Shown here: positions 1 to 9,908 of the stretch, piece after piece | Position numbering within the stretch: the stretch's first letter is position 1 | Layout: each line of letters opens with the position of its first letter | NCBI GenBank assembly: GCA_004352715.1 | Contig: SCFE01000031.1 | Coordinates: 2,256,502-2,320,501 of the forward strand | Direction: 5' to 3' | Origin: Hofstenia miamia | Taxonomy: Eukaryota; Xenacoelomorpha; Acoela | DNA: 64,000 nt | Translations under genes and position numbers: made by a program | The notes under the pieces: generated by a model | Told to the model about the DNA's origin: nothing | The model's input: only the letters and a program-made list of their open reading frames with translations | Databases searched by the model: none

Positions 1-3000
1 AATAAGTTATCAAAAATCTCAAAGCACCATCGGATAGAGGAGTGCCACCCTTTTCATTTTCGCGATTGGACGCAATCCCCATTGATGCGTGCCACGACAC
101 TGACCTTGCGCACGGCATGCCTCAGTGGGTTTGTGAGGTTTACCTAGATATCAAGAAACAGTTACAGTTCGTTGTTAACCCGATGGGCCTAAAACCATAT
201 ATTTATATGAATATTATGTTTGGAGAGAATTCAAATTAGTTAATTTTTTCAAGTACTTTAGGCACACCACACACTTTAGTACAGATTTTCAACATTCCAA
301 TCAAGCACGTTCACCAATAAATATGTTCCTAATTTCCTAATCGACCTCTCAATGCACACTAGGCTGCTTAAGGTTAAACCTCATGTAACACCTTAGTTAC
401 AAATTTTATCAATAAACGAGACTATCTTGACCCTGCTGCAAATTCAAAACCACTATATTGAATTTGATTACTACAACATAACTCCGAATTATGTCAAAAG
501 ATTAAGATTGCGGTAATTGAGCTTTGAAGATACTATGAGTTAAAAACGTGGGTAAATAATTCAGAAATTTCTATGACAGCACACAGCATATGTTGTGTAC
601 GAAAATTTATCTCATTGTGCTTTTTCACATTGCTGTTGCCATGGAACAGTGGGACATAAACTCAATTTCATTTGATTCAGATTGGCAGATGGAAAAACAA
701 ATGGAAGCAGCCGCAATGGAAAACGAAATCGGAAAATGCCTTTGCACTAAAGAACAAACAGAACTTACAAATTCGAGAATGATAAAGAGCTACTTGCATA
801 CATCTACAATGATAGCACTCTCTATGCGATTATTTATCAATTTATTGAGACGATATGTGATTGAGGTAGACTTTGGTTAAAATACATTTTGAATATTTTT
901 TACATTTCGAAATTAACTATATTGTATTCTGTTATTAGCAAAAATTTTTTGATAATCAAATACGAAGACCACTATTTACTTTTCGCAGTAAATTGGCATG
1001 GTGGCCCGCATTGAAAAATTTTTGGAATTTTTGTTTTATGGTATTACGAAAGATAGTTCATATATTCCAAAAATCTTTGCAGAGTCTATTTATTGGTAAC
1101 TTTAGTAAGTTCATTGAATCAATGACGTAGCAGGGGGATACTCTAACCAAAAAGGTAATTTTATGCTAAAAATCTCACATCAATGTCAATATATTTTGAT
1201 TACCCCTTGTCATAAAGCATAATTCAATGCTCTTAAATGAAGATCAGAAATCATACAAAAACGGTAAAAATCCTAACAGGTAGGTGGAGCCAACCTACTT
1301 AGAAAGTTTATCAAAAACAATTTTCGTAAATTGAATTCTTAGTTATCGTCAAAGAATTTAAATTTTTCAGGCAAATATCCAAAATTAGGAAACAGACAAT
1401 TGAATTTTTGATCAAGATTTGATTTATCTGTCCCTAGTGTGTAAATGACAGGCAGATTTCATATACGATCTCGCGTTTGATTTCATCAGCATTTTCCTGT
1501 GATTGCATTGAGAATGTTTGTTCTATGGTTTATTTTTAATAAATCTTAAACTGTTGAGGAATTTTTCTAAATCTTCGATGGCTTTTAAAAAATAAACAAG
1601 TAAAACCAACAGAATAATAAAGATATTCAAAATCAGAAAGCACAACAGGATTTAACACAATGTTATGTCACTGTCCCTCTCACTTTGTGCAAGGCACGGC
1701 TCAATTGAAAATAAAAAATAGTCGAAATTAGTTGTTGCTCCCATTCGTTATAGATCTACTGATTACTTGAAACCTGAGAGGGCAGCCCACAAACAAAAAA
1801 ATTGTAATGATATTAAATTGGATATTTATTAATTAAATAAATTAATCCTATTGAACTCCTTGTTTATAACAAATGAGCAAACTTTTTAGCCCTTTAAAAG
1901 GACACCAGGTTGTTTAAGGTGGGACCCCCTTCCCTAATCAAGCCATTTCTAAACTATTGCTCATAAAAATTTGTATATGTGATAGTTAGATAGGTCTTGG
2001 TCTAAGAAAATTATTTTTGATTTATGACATGACCCTAACCTTGAACTATTTTTACCAAAAATGAATTTAATGTTAACGAGTGTAGCAGATAACATGAAAT
2101 ATACAAAAAATCTGATAACTTTATTAGATCGTAAGAAAAATACGTAGACGTCTGCATACATTTCAGCTTGGTCATTTAATAAAATAATGTAAATATTGAA
2201 ATATTTATGGAAAATTGTTGTCCACATTTGTGTACTCAAGCATAGCTAACAAATGGAATGAATACAAAGAGCACGGGCCAACATTTCTAAAAAATCGATA
2301 GTCAATTTCTTTTACATACATCCATAACAACGACTCAGTGTTCAACATTTAATGCTAAATTTCCAATATTTCAATTAAAAAATCCACCAAAATGGAAAAT
2401 GCTTAGTTAGCACAAAAGAAAATGCCAAATTCTAACGATCTTCTCAAAACAGCGGAACGCGAATCAAGGCAGGTAGTTATATTGAATAACGGACAACAGT
2501 TGTAACAATTATTAGTCACGAATAAACTTTAAAATTCAAAAGTTTGTCTATTATAATGCAAAATTTTTGTTAATAAATAACTGGTATTTTTTTTACATTG
2601 CCTGATGGTTTTTTAACGCTCATAGCTAAAATCTGAAAAAACCACTGGAAAGAGAATCGACTCCTCCTTAATTTTAATCCTTAATTCGTACACGGTCGCG
2701 AATTGGGACGACGCGCCTAAACTGAGCTTGGGTGGTCTTGGTCTATTTACAGAAATAAAATAATTAAGAGTAATTGTTGCTAAGATACGCTTTAGACCGT
2801 TTTTATTATTTGAATACTAGCTATGGGAATAATTTCAAAAAAGTTAATATCTTCATAAAATTATTATCACACATTTTCACCATAACAGAGAAGAACACTT
2901 ACGCATAGATGTGTCCCAATCCCCGGATAATCTAATGGGTTTGGAAAAAATTACTTGAAAATGTGGACAAAACACTTTGTGACTTTAAAGATACAATGGT

Positions 3001-3100
3001 CAGATTACGGTTAATATTTATTTGACACTGCTTTTAATAAAATCCTGTCTAATGAATAAAAACACCATTGCAAGCTGAAATAACAATTACAGACAGAGAT
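1..3100. other. AT-rich sequence without a firm gene
   Basis: No recognisable protein or element is supported here. Bases 1-190 are clearly GC-richer than the surroundings and have open frames on both strands; on the minus strand a TCTAG acceptor near 152 precedes a frame open for about 29 codons, which could be a downstream exon of the zinc-finger gene to the right, but I cannot prove it. A 96-codon plus-strand frame at 590-880 contains a methionine in good Kozak context (GCCATGG at 639) but resembles nothing I know. The remaining 3' exons of the ATMIN-like gene (the SQ/TQ-rich part in other animals) would be expected in this direction or beyond the window edge. Confidence 0.4.
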
Positions 3101-3117
3101 CAAACACGAACCTATAC

Positions 3118-3234
3118 ATGGGGACATTAGAAAAAGAGTGCTTGTGACGAGAAGCGTGCGTAACTAAAGCTTGACGTGAGGAATAGAAGGCTTTGCATTC
3201 ACAGACGTAGATTTGTCCGCAAACCTTTTTGTGT
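3118..3234 (-). other. ATMIN: ATMIN-like exon, fingers 3/4
   Basis: Acceptor GTTTAG before 3234. The first base completes the arginine codon of the previous exon, then HKKVCGQIYVCECKAFYSSR and QALVTHASRHKH. The pattern H...C-G-x-x-[FY]-x-C-x-C...ALxxHxxRxxH is the last part of the ATMIN finger block. The frame runs to a stop at about 3081, and three donor choices are possible, so the 3' boundary is only approximate. Confidence 0.7.
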
Positions 3235-5461
3235 CTAAACAATTATTACTAGAGGGAACTAAAAAGAAAACTCACCTTGAAAGATCATGTTTCAGTGGAA
3301 ATTTCTGATCGCAATCGGAGCAAACGAAACGCTTGTCACAGTGAGTGCGCAGATAATGCTAATTTATCAAGTAAAAGCCACAAAATTCTGTTCATTCAAC
3401 TTGGACTTTTTATGAATTCAATTTAGAAAAATATAAGAAGCGATAGTAAAGAAATATGGAATCAAAAATATTAGATAAAATTCTAACATTTCTAACAAAA
3501 GACTTGCGAGTGAAATGTCTGGCAAAAGGATAACTACGCTTGCAGTCAACCACGGGGCAAAAATAGAGACATGGTTGTGAATTCCCACGTTTCGTATGCA
3601 AAGACGATGCTTCGTCATCTTCATCTTCTGAATAGTTCTAAATTCAAGAAAAATCTTAACGGTTGCTTCGAAAACAATCAACATTTAAATGTGTAAAATT
3701 TCTCACACAAAACGGTTAAAAAATTATAGTATCTTTATGATTTTGAAATTGCTACAAAATAAAGATTTACTAGTTCAATTACTACAATCAGAATAAAAAA
3801 TTTTCGCTGATAAACTGACTAAGATATTCTGATAAGGGGATGGTGCTAATGCTCGGATGGACAAGAATTATATTGGTCTCAGTCTCATCTAGTCCATTGG
3901 ATTTGATTCCAGTCTCATATAAATTTTACGGGTACAATAGCCTAATGCCAATTTTTGCCAAAATTAGTTAAAATTATGAGTAATACTTTGAAATCCGTGG
4001 TCTGAATTTTTCATTATAATGGCCCAGTCCCTCGAATCATACCCTCATGTCGCCTTCTGGATACGCCATTGATGTTCAAAATTTCCAAAAAAGGCTATAT
4101 CAATAGGCATTAGCTAATACCTACTCGAAAACATTGAACTTTAGTCTAGATCAGTGGTTTACAAGCGAGGTCCACATAGACCTAAGGGTCCCTGTAACTT
4201 TTTTAGGGGTCCACACTAAAAAATAAAGAATTAGAGTTTCACAGTGACATTTTGGTGGTCCATAGCGTAATTTTAATTCAGAAAGGTTTTAATTTCAAGA
4301 ATGGAATTTCTAGAAAAATTTGCACTACTTTAAAATACTAATAGTAAAGATATTCCCGCAGCATTTCTAATTCTTTATAAAATTAAGTAGAAGAAAAAAT
4401 AAGCCATTTTCTTTTAAAATAAAGCACAATCATTTACTGTATCTTCAATATTAACAATTCCTCTACTATTTTATTAGTGATTTCTTTGGGGATCCAGTTA
4501 AAAACTAAGAGGAAAAGAAGTCCATGGGTAAAAAAGGTTGAGATCCACTGGCCTAGACAGTAAGTCAAAATTTCAAGAAAAGTTTCACTTGAAAGTGGCA
4601 AGAGAAAGAATAATTTTTTATCAAATTAATGAAATCATAATTCTCGCATTGTGAAGATTAATGAAGACAAAGTAGTGCTTAAAGCGAATTATTGACAATC
4701 TTGAAATTCTTTAACATTTTCTGTCTTGGAGACCAGAATAAATTGCGTAAAAGCCAACGATAAATCAATGCAACCTGGCGAATAATTTTTCCAAAAATAA
4801 TTCATAATTATTTAAAAGCTAACTGTCACAGTGCTCACGGCACAATGCAATCATTGGCAAGAGACAATTAAGTCGTGAGAAAAGTACTTTTAGAAATCTA
4901 GTCTATTAAAAGTGACGGTTGGAATTTTAAATTTCCACAAGACATCATCACATGAATTTTTAAATAAATTGAATTTAAAAAGCTTCCTGTTTCAAACATA
5001 CGCCTTATCAAAACGAAATTCAAAAACAAACAAACATAATATATTTGAATTTCAGGTAATGGTTCCCAAACAGGAGCGTAGCCTGGATTTTGTATTATGT
5101 GGGGAGCAAATTAAAAGGCTAACTTCGTTATTCATGAAATTACCAGAATTACCATATCCGATGACATATTTGTCTCGATGGCCCCTCGGTACACTAAACA
5201 GAAATTCAACTAACAAATCCACATAAGAAAAAGAAAAAATAATCTGATAGGATAGTAACTAATATGCTAAGATGAATAACGTTAAAATCATAAATCGTAC
5301 ATCATTCAGATTGTGTGTCTTCAGCATATGCATTCGTAAGGCAGAAGTATTGGCGAATTTCTTTTCGCATTTGGCAACATGGCAAGGTACGTTGGTGAGA
5401 GTTTCACGAGTGAGCTCTTCGATTGTGGGAACGACAACTCGATAGTGATGAATTCGTTTAC
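3118..5461 (-). CDS. ATMIN: ATMIN/ASCIZ-like C2H2 zinc-finger protein, four zinc-finger exons (partial gene)
   Basis: Exons on the minus strand: 5461-5301, 3637-3488, 3358-3276 and 3234 to about 3118. Each has an AG acceptor and the first three have GT donors; phases join (start needs 1 base; then 0, 0, 2). The joined protein reads PTIEELTRETLTNVPCHVAKC..., a C-x4-C-x12-H-x4-H finger ending KTHNLND, then YFCPVVDC...SFVRN joined to HYLRTHCDKRFVCSDC, then HDLSR joined to HKKVCGQIYVCEC...ALVTHASRHKH. This order and spacing matches the N-terminal zinc-finger block of ATMIN/ASCIZ, a nuclear transcription factor that in vertebrates and flies drives the dynein light chain gene DYNLL1/LC8 and acts in the DNA-damage response. 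The SQ/TQ-rich C-terminal half is not seen. The final exon's donor is uncertain (3118, 3112 or 3126). Family call from memory, no search run. Confidence 0.8.
3276..3358 (-). other. ATMIN: ATMIN-like exon, finger 2 end and finger 3
   Basis: Exon of 83 nt with consensus boundaries (AAATTAG before 3358; AAG|GTGAGT after 3276). Encodes HYLRTHCDKRFVCSDCDQ and KFPLKHDLSR, with the last codon split and completed by the next exon. Too short to be noticed by ORF length alone. Confidence 0.75.
3488..3637 (-). other. ATMIN: ATMIN-like exon with second zinc finger start
   Basis: Exon of exactly 150 nt, acceptor GAATTTAG before 3637, donor AAT|GTTAGA after 3488. It begins with an acidic stretch (NYSEDEDDEASS) and then YFCPVVDC, whose histidines are supplied by the following exon (HYLRTH). 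Splitting a finger across a phase-0 junction supports the reading of these exons as one gene rather than separate relics. Confidence 0.75.
4152..4550. mobile_element. hAT-type miniature element, CAGTGG termini
   Basis: Left end CAGTGGTTTACAAGCGAGG; right end reads, reverse-complemented, CAGTGGATCTCAACC. Flanking octamers are gtctagat (4144-4151) and gcctagac (4551-4558), 6 of 8 identical with both differences T/C, as for an aged 8-bp hAT target duplication. Length 399 bp, no coding potential. It lies between the first and second zinc-finger exons of the ATMIN-like gene. The CAGTGGTTCTCAACC-like end is a common non-autonomous hAT terminus in animals. Confidence 0.7.
5071..5210. repeat. Possible decayed hAT-type element end
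   Basis: CAGGAGCGTAGCCTGGATTT at 5071 resembles the CAGNGGCGTA-type terminus of the two elements at 25890 and 26355. A weak inverted counterpart (ggcccctcggtacacta) ends near 5199. The flanking octamers do not match, so the element is either truncated or heavily decayed. Confidence 0.3.
5301..5461 (-). other. ATMIN: ATMIN-like exon with first zinc finger
   Basis: Exon of 161 nt. Acceptor: pyrimidine-rich tract ending TGTGTCTAG before 5461; donor GAT|GTACGA after 5301. It starts with two bases of a split codon and ends on a codon boundary. It encodes one C2H2 finger (cysteines in PCHVAKC, histidines in RMHMLKTH), followed by NLND, the position where vertebrate ATMIN has RLQDG. Confidence 0.78.
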
Positions 5462-5870
5462 CTAGACACAAGCCGAAGTAACACAATAAGAGGTTTTGTG
5501 TTTTGTGGTATTACACAAAGGAATTACTTTTTAGTATATTAAAAATAAAGTAGGAGGAATGTTATCATAGTTGTCCACCATTTACATAAAATGATGATCT
5601 TGTTAAAAATGAGCTAGTGTGATGAACCTATCAATTAGGTCCGAAACACGTGATTATTTAAGCGCGGGATTCCGGAGATAATTGTTGTGATTAAAATATT
5701 CACCATGTGTTCGCCCTTAAATTTTACTCGCGTAATTAATCAAAACAATCTGAAGCATTTGATTTTCTCGGCATAATGCGCGTAAATACTCACCGTTTGT
5801 TTGCATTCTGCGTATTGCCGCGCGTTTTTGTAATTAAACTAAAACACAATGGACGAGAATTGCATGTAGG

Positions 5871-6905
5871 CAGGGTTGGAAAAAAATCCGGTTTATTTAA
5901 AAAAATCAATTTCGACAGATTTTTTGATTTAAATCGGATTTTTTTAAATTTAGAGACCATCATAACATATTGCAATCTAAAACTCACTAAAGCAAAAGCA
6001 ATATTTTCTGAAACGTTTTAATTAGTTCAACAGGCTACATTAAGTAATCAATTGTTCAAGAGTTTGAAACAAAAGACGAGCTTCGCTGCTTTCTCGGTTT
6101 CCAAGCGGTTACGAGCTCTTCCGTGCACTCATCCGAAGGTTGAGAACAGCCTCTCGAGAGGAGCGGTTGACGGATTGCACGAGAGCAGCCCTTGAATCAT
6201 TTGCAAAATATCACTGTCAATGTCGAAGAGTTTCCATCAATCAGAGGGGTGCATAAAAGTGGCGCTGTCATAGTACGCTGCAATGAACGGCCCAGTCTTG
6301 ACGCGGAATTGCATTATGGTAGAAACCAAGTCTGGGTGCATAGTGTTTGCAAGATCAAGAGCGGGAGTCTTTTCATTGCTGGTGAGAATGTCTTTTTTTA
6401 CATATCTACTGTCTAACAGGAAACTGAGGCAATGAAAATTTGTCAAATTCATCTTCCGTCGATCTGATAACATCTTCTGCTTCTCCGTCGGCAAAACGTC
6501 GTGTAATTCATGTGACAGATCATACCATGCGACAAGAGCATCAGCTAAGTGGACGGTGGAGCCTTGAACCTTGTCCAAAGTTGAAGATAGTGATTTGAGG
6601 ATTTTTAGTAGATCCTCCACATTTCGTTTTATACTGACGTTAGTGAGTATTCTGTAAATTTTAGGTGGTATGTTTTCCTTATCCTCACGGTGTTCTTTAG
6701 CAATGGCCAATAGATGAACCCAGATGTCAGAATAAGCTTGAAGTGAGTCACACATGCTGTTCCATCTTGTGTTTCCTGGCAACGTTAGTTTCCAATCAGA
6801 AGCGCCGGCAGCACAGAATAAACTATCTGAAATAAGCACCTGGATTTATTTGATTTAAATGGCTGGATTTAAATCCGATTTAAATCATTGATTTAAATCA
6901 ATTGA
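5871..6905 (-). mobile_element. hAT element with transposase relic, nested in Harbinger
   Basis: Starts at CAGGGTTGG (5871), followed by AATCCG/GATTTAAATCGG-type subterminal repeats; a second block of GATTTAAATC repeats occupies 6848-6905, marking the other end. The right terminal CCAACCCTG is not present and no matching octamer could be paired with catgtagg (5863-5870), so the right end is deleted or rearranged. The same subterminal motif defines the 338-bp element at 9336-9673, which is probably a miniature relative. Confidence 0.65.
6060..6839 (-). pseudogene. hAT transposase C-terminal half (decayed)
   Basis: A 200-codon minus-strand frame (6839-6237) begins inside the RNase H-like domain; TLPGNTRWNSMCDSL is the T-R-W-N-S signature found after the catalytic region of hAT transposases. 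After a frameshift the reading continues to about 6060 with the C-terminal dimerisation motif: APLERLFSTFG, a stop, then RARNRLETEKAAKLVFCFK. The N-terminal BED finger and first catalytic part are missing. Resembles the ZBED/unknown-domain hAT families of invertebrates. Not functional as it stands. Confidence 0.8.
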
Positions 6906-7087
6906 TTTACAGGAATACGATATTAAAACAAAAGGATTGGGAAGAATTTCTTTACGAAAATACAGAAAATTTCGGAGATTGTATGTTGTAATTGACATGT
7001 GTACTGGATTTTAGACATATTTTAGTGACGGAGTTACAGAAGAAGTAACATTATTTGCGGTCTGAATATGCTCATCGGAGCCATGCT

Positions 7088-8600
7088 TTAAAAGAAAATA
7101 GTGCTAGTGGCATTGGGGAAGGCCACAAAATTAGTAATAGAAATGTTATGATTTTTTACATTTTTAAAAGATTCAATAACTTCTCGTGTCATACGCATAT
7201 ATTGTATAAAACCGTCAGGATCCTGTTCTTTGAGCACGTAAAATACACCTGCCTCACTTGTGCGTTTCAAAGATGGAATCGTATCCAAACTTTTAGGATC
7301 CGATCAGAATCCAATCTGATCCGAATTTTTAAAAGAATTTTAGTTTTCGATCCGATTTAAATAGTTAATCTAAAATTAAATAAACATGGACTTAAAATAT
7401 GTTTATGTTCATTTATAATGCAAATAGAAAATTTTAAGTGCTTCAATACTGTCTTGAAATAAAAAATGTACTTATACGATATAACGGGAGGACATTGCCG
7501 GGCTTGGACCGAGGTAATAGTAAAAGCAATGTGTTGAAATGCTCTTCTAATACTACAATCTAATACAATCAATTTTGGTAAGGCAAACCAACAAATTCAA
7601 GAAATGTTTCTATCAACGATAAAATGGGCCTAAAATTTTCGGTCAATTTCTTTCTATGTTTGAAATAAATTGCTTCTTTTATCTGTAATTGTGCACCCAC
7701 AAGAAGCAAATCCTTTTTTGATTGGCGTGATTTTGATTATGAATGGAAAGTAATGATTGCTCTGCTAAAACTCCAAAAAATTATTTTATTTGCATATTTG
7801 TGAGCTTTGTAGTATCTAATCAAAATTTACCATCAACAATGATATATTTATAGAGTATAAATAGTTGAGTTTTTATGATATTACAGTCCTAATAATTTTA
7901 TTGTCCAAATCCAAACATCACCATTTTACAATTTTACTATTAATTGAGAATTAACTGTGTTTCAAACAACAAAATAAAACTTACTTCAAGATTGCAGCAA
8001 AAGCGATGAAAACAGGAATGGCACAAACAATGGCAAATTAAGAGCAAACCCAAAATATATATTGCAAGACAAAAATTGTAGTAGAGTATATTAAAATCCG
8101 TGATAGAAAAATTCGTTTTTTCAAACTAAATTTAAATAATAATTTCGAATTTTACTTTTCATTGAAATTAGATACTAGATTGGATTACAAATTTTAAATT
8201 ACTCAAAAGCAACTTTAAATAAAATAATATCCTTTTATTGCTATGCCAAAGGTATTGCTCTACAAAACATTTGTATTAGTGATTATAATAATCACGAAAC
8301 TTTAATTAATGTAAAATGTGCATAATGTATAAAATTTACAATATACACAATTATTAAAAATTTTTGGATCCGAAATTTTTTCAAAATGTAGATCTGATTC
8401 AATCCGTATCCAATTCCATCTCTGGTGTGTGTTAATGGAAGTGGTTTAATCCATATACGTTTACCATTTCGACGATTTTGTTTCCTTAATGGAAGATTAT
8501 CTGGCCAGCACCCTGGCATAGTAGAAACTAATGTAATAGAGAGTGCAGCTACTTTTGACAAGGACATTACGCAAAAAATACGCGAGTAAGCAATCATCAT
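7088..8600 (-). pseudogene. Harbinger transposase N-terminus split by a hAT insertion
   Basis: Two minus-strand pieces: 8600-8433 ends with NRRNGKRIWIKPLPLT, and 7260-7088 continues SEAGVFYVLKEQDPDGFIQY and MRMTREVIESF. Together they follow the usual Harbinger/HARBI1 N-terminal pattern (R-x-[WY]-[IV]-x-P/D ... G-x-[FY]-x-x-L-x-x-E ... F-x-x-[YF]-[FM]-R-M). They are separated by exactly one hAT element (7268-8424) and its duplicated octamers. No DDE catalytic region was found in the element. Confidence 0.6.
7268..8424. mobile_element. Non-autonomous hAT inside Harbinger transposase frame
   Basis: Termini CAAAGATGGAATCG (left) and, reverse-complemented, CAGAGATGGAATTG (right). Flanks gtgcgttt (7260-7267) and gtgtgtgt (8425-8432) agree at 6 of 8 positions. 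Just inside each end are GGATCC/GATCCGAAT-type subterminal repeats. The 1157-bp interior is AT-rich with no transposase. The insertion interrupts the Harbinger transposase relic, so it is younger than the Harbinger insertion. Confidence 0.65.
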
Positions 8601-8721
8601 TTGTTTGCAAATTGTTTTTAATCACTACCAATTATCTCAGCAATCCCGCGCGTAAATAATCATCGTGTGTTTCGGGCCTTATTACCGAATGCAGTTTCAT
8701 CAACTAATCATATAGTTAAAT

Positions 8722-8987
8722 CGAGGGTCGTGTAAAAAACTAAACGTGTCGGGTCGTGGTTCATTTATAATTTATGTGATGGAAGCCTACTAACAGATTT
8801 GAGCAACAATTTAAGAATTCAAACATTTGAAACACTGAAATTCTTAAAGATTTGAATTATTTGTGCATTTACAATCAATTTCGTACTGTTTTTATTGATA
8901 CTTTTATTAAAATATTTTGTATATATTATACTAGCAATCTTTCTTTTACCAGGTCGGTTCGCGGGTCATTGTCTGTTGCCCACACTG
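8722..8987. mobile_element. Decayed hAT-type element of the GGGTCGG family
   Basis: Contains gtgtcgggtcgtggttcatttataat near the left end and aggtcggttcgcgggtcatt near the right end, and ends CACACTG at 8987. Its interior aligns by eye with the 206-bp element at 16741 (shared ttcatttataat, gcaacaatttaag, aaattcttaaa, tttttattgat blocks). The left terminus and target duplication are too decayed to fix. Confidence 0.4.
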
Positions 8988-9335
8988 GTCTTAATAACAA
9001 TGATAATAAATTCACAGCATACCTAAAGTAGAAAATATCGATTTAACTTAGTTGAATATAGTGATATTGCTAATGCAATTAGCATTTAACACATTCAATT
9101 TTTAATTGAAACAAGTGTAAGAATGTGTACAGAACAACATAACACCTCTCCTGCATTCTAAAACTAGCGAATGCAATAACTAATAATTACGAAACATTAT
9201 AGAGATCAATTAAAGACTACATATTTAATTTCTTTAAACAATGACGATTATTAAAAAAACAATTTAAAAAAATTAAAATTATTTGATTGATGTAAAAGCC
9301 GAAAACAAAAATGTAATATTAACAGACACTGCTGG

Positions 9336-9673
9336 CAGTGTTAGGAAAAAATCCGATTTAGATTTAAAAAAATCAGAAAATCGGATTTTTTTAATTTAAA
9401 TTTCAATTTTACCCAGACAATCTTCCGAAGCAGTAAGTACCTTTTGATACTACTATTTTTGAAATAAAATTTAATCAAATTTAAATAAACTGAAGATAAA
9501 AAACATGCAAAACAATAAATTCAGAGCTTGCCAATTCATTCCAATAGCAGGGCAATGACTTCAAAACAATTAAAATACACTACTTTTATCTCTTTAAGTG
9601 CACTTGATTTAAATCAATAATTGAACTAATAATGTGCTTTAATTCTAATCATGATTTAAATCGACCAACACTG
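9336..9673. mobile_element. hAT miniature element with 8-bp target duplication
   Basis: Inverted ends CAGTGTTAG / CCAACACTG; flanking octamers actgctgg (9328-9335) and actgccgg (9674-9681) differ at one base. Subterminal GATTTAAAT and AATCNGATTTTTTTAA repeats match those of the transposase-bearing hAT at 5871, suggesting it was mobilised by that family. Length 338 bp, non-coding. Its right end is 64 bp from the donor of the candidate exon at 9738. Confidence 0.85.
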
Positions 9674-9737
9674 ACTGCCGGCCATTCAAAATTGAGCTGA
9701 TGACTATACACACAGACAAGGGATGTTGAATAAATAC

Positions 9738-9908
9738 CTGTTGTATTTTGAGACGAAGGAATCAAGGGAATGTCGTCATTTAATGTGCTAATTGGAATGC
9801 GATTCATGGAGGTGGCGTCTTCACATTCAACTTGGGTCCCATTTTCCCCAATTTCCAAGTTTTCACTGCGTTTTAGCAAGATCAAAGCATTGGCGGCGTC
9901 ATTTTGTG
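9738..9908 (-). CDS. Candidate N-terminal exon of the ATMIN-like gene
   Basis: Minus-strand frame of 171 nt with good boundaries: TGTATTTTAG before 9908 and CAACAG|GTATTT after 9738. It encodes QNDAANALILLKRSENLEIG and then an acidic, Ser/Thr-rich stretch ending SSQNTT. Its 3' end leaves one base (G), which exactly completes the split codon at the start of the exon at 5461, so the two can be spliced in frame across a 4.3-kb intron. I do not recognise the protein segment itself. It ends 64 bp from a hAT-type miniature element in the intron. Linkage to the zinc-finger exons is inference from phase, strand and order. Confidence 0.5.

Larger units (their letters stand above)
5638..8678 (-). mobile_element. 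PIF/Harbinger element with two nested hAT insertions
   Basis: The ends are inverted repeats: left GGTCCGAAACACGTGATTAT, right (reverse complement) GGCCCGAAACACACGATGAT, with similarity extending about 60 bp (a shared GCGCGGGATT and GAGATAATTG block). Both ends are flanked by TTA (5635-5637 and 8679-8681), the 3-bp TWA target duplication typical of PIF/Harbinger. Inside are two pieces of a Harbinger-like transposase N-terminus on the minus strand (8600-8433 and 7260-7088). The element has been invaded by a hAT with its own transposase (from 5871) and by a 1.16-kb non-autonomous hAT (7268-8424). It lies in the intron between the candidate first exon and the first zinc-finger exon of the ATMIN-like gene. 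Confidence 0.8.

Noticed and set aside
590-880. 96-codon frame with a hydrophobic start and a Kozak-context methionine
   Set aside because: No recognisable domain, no splice context and a position in unannotated AT-rich DNA; could be chance.
6237-6416. Plus-strand frame across the hAT region
   Set aside because: Shadow of the minus-strand transposase, which has clear motifs.
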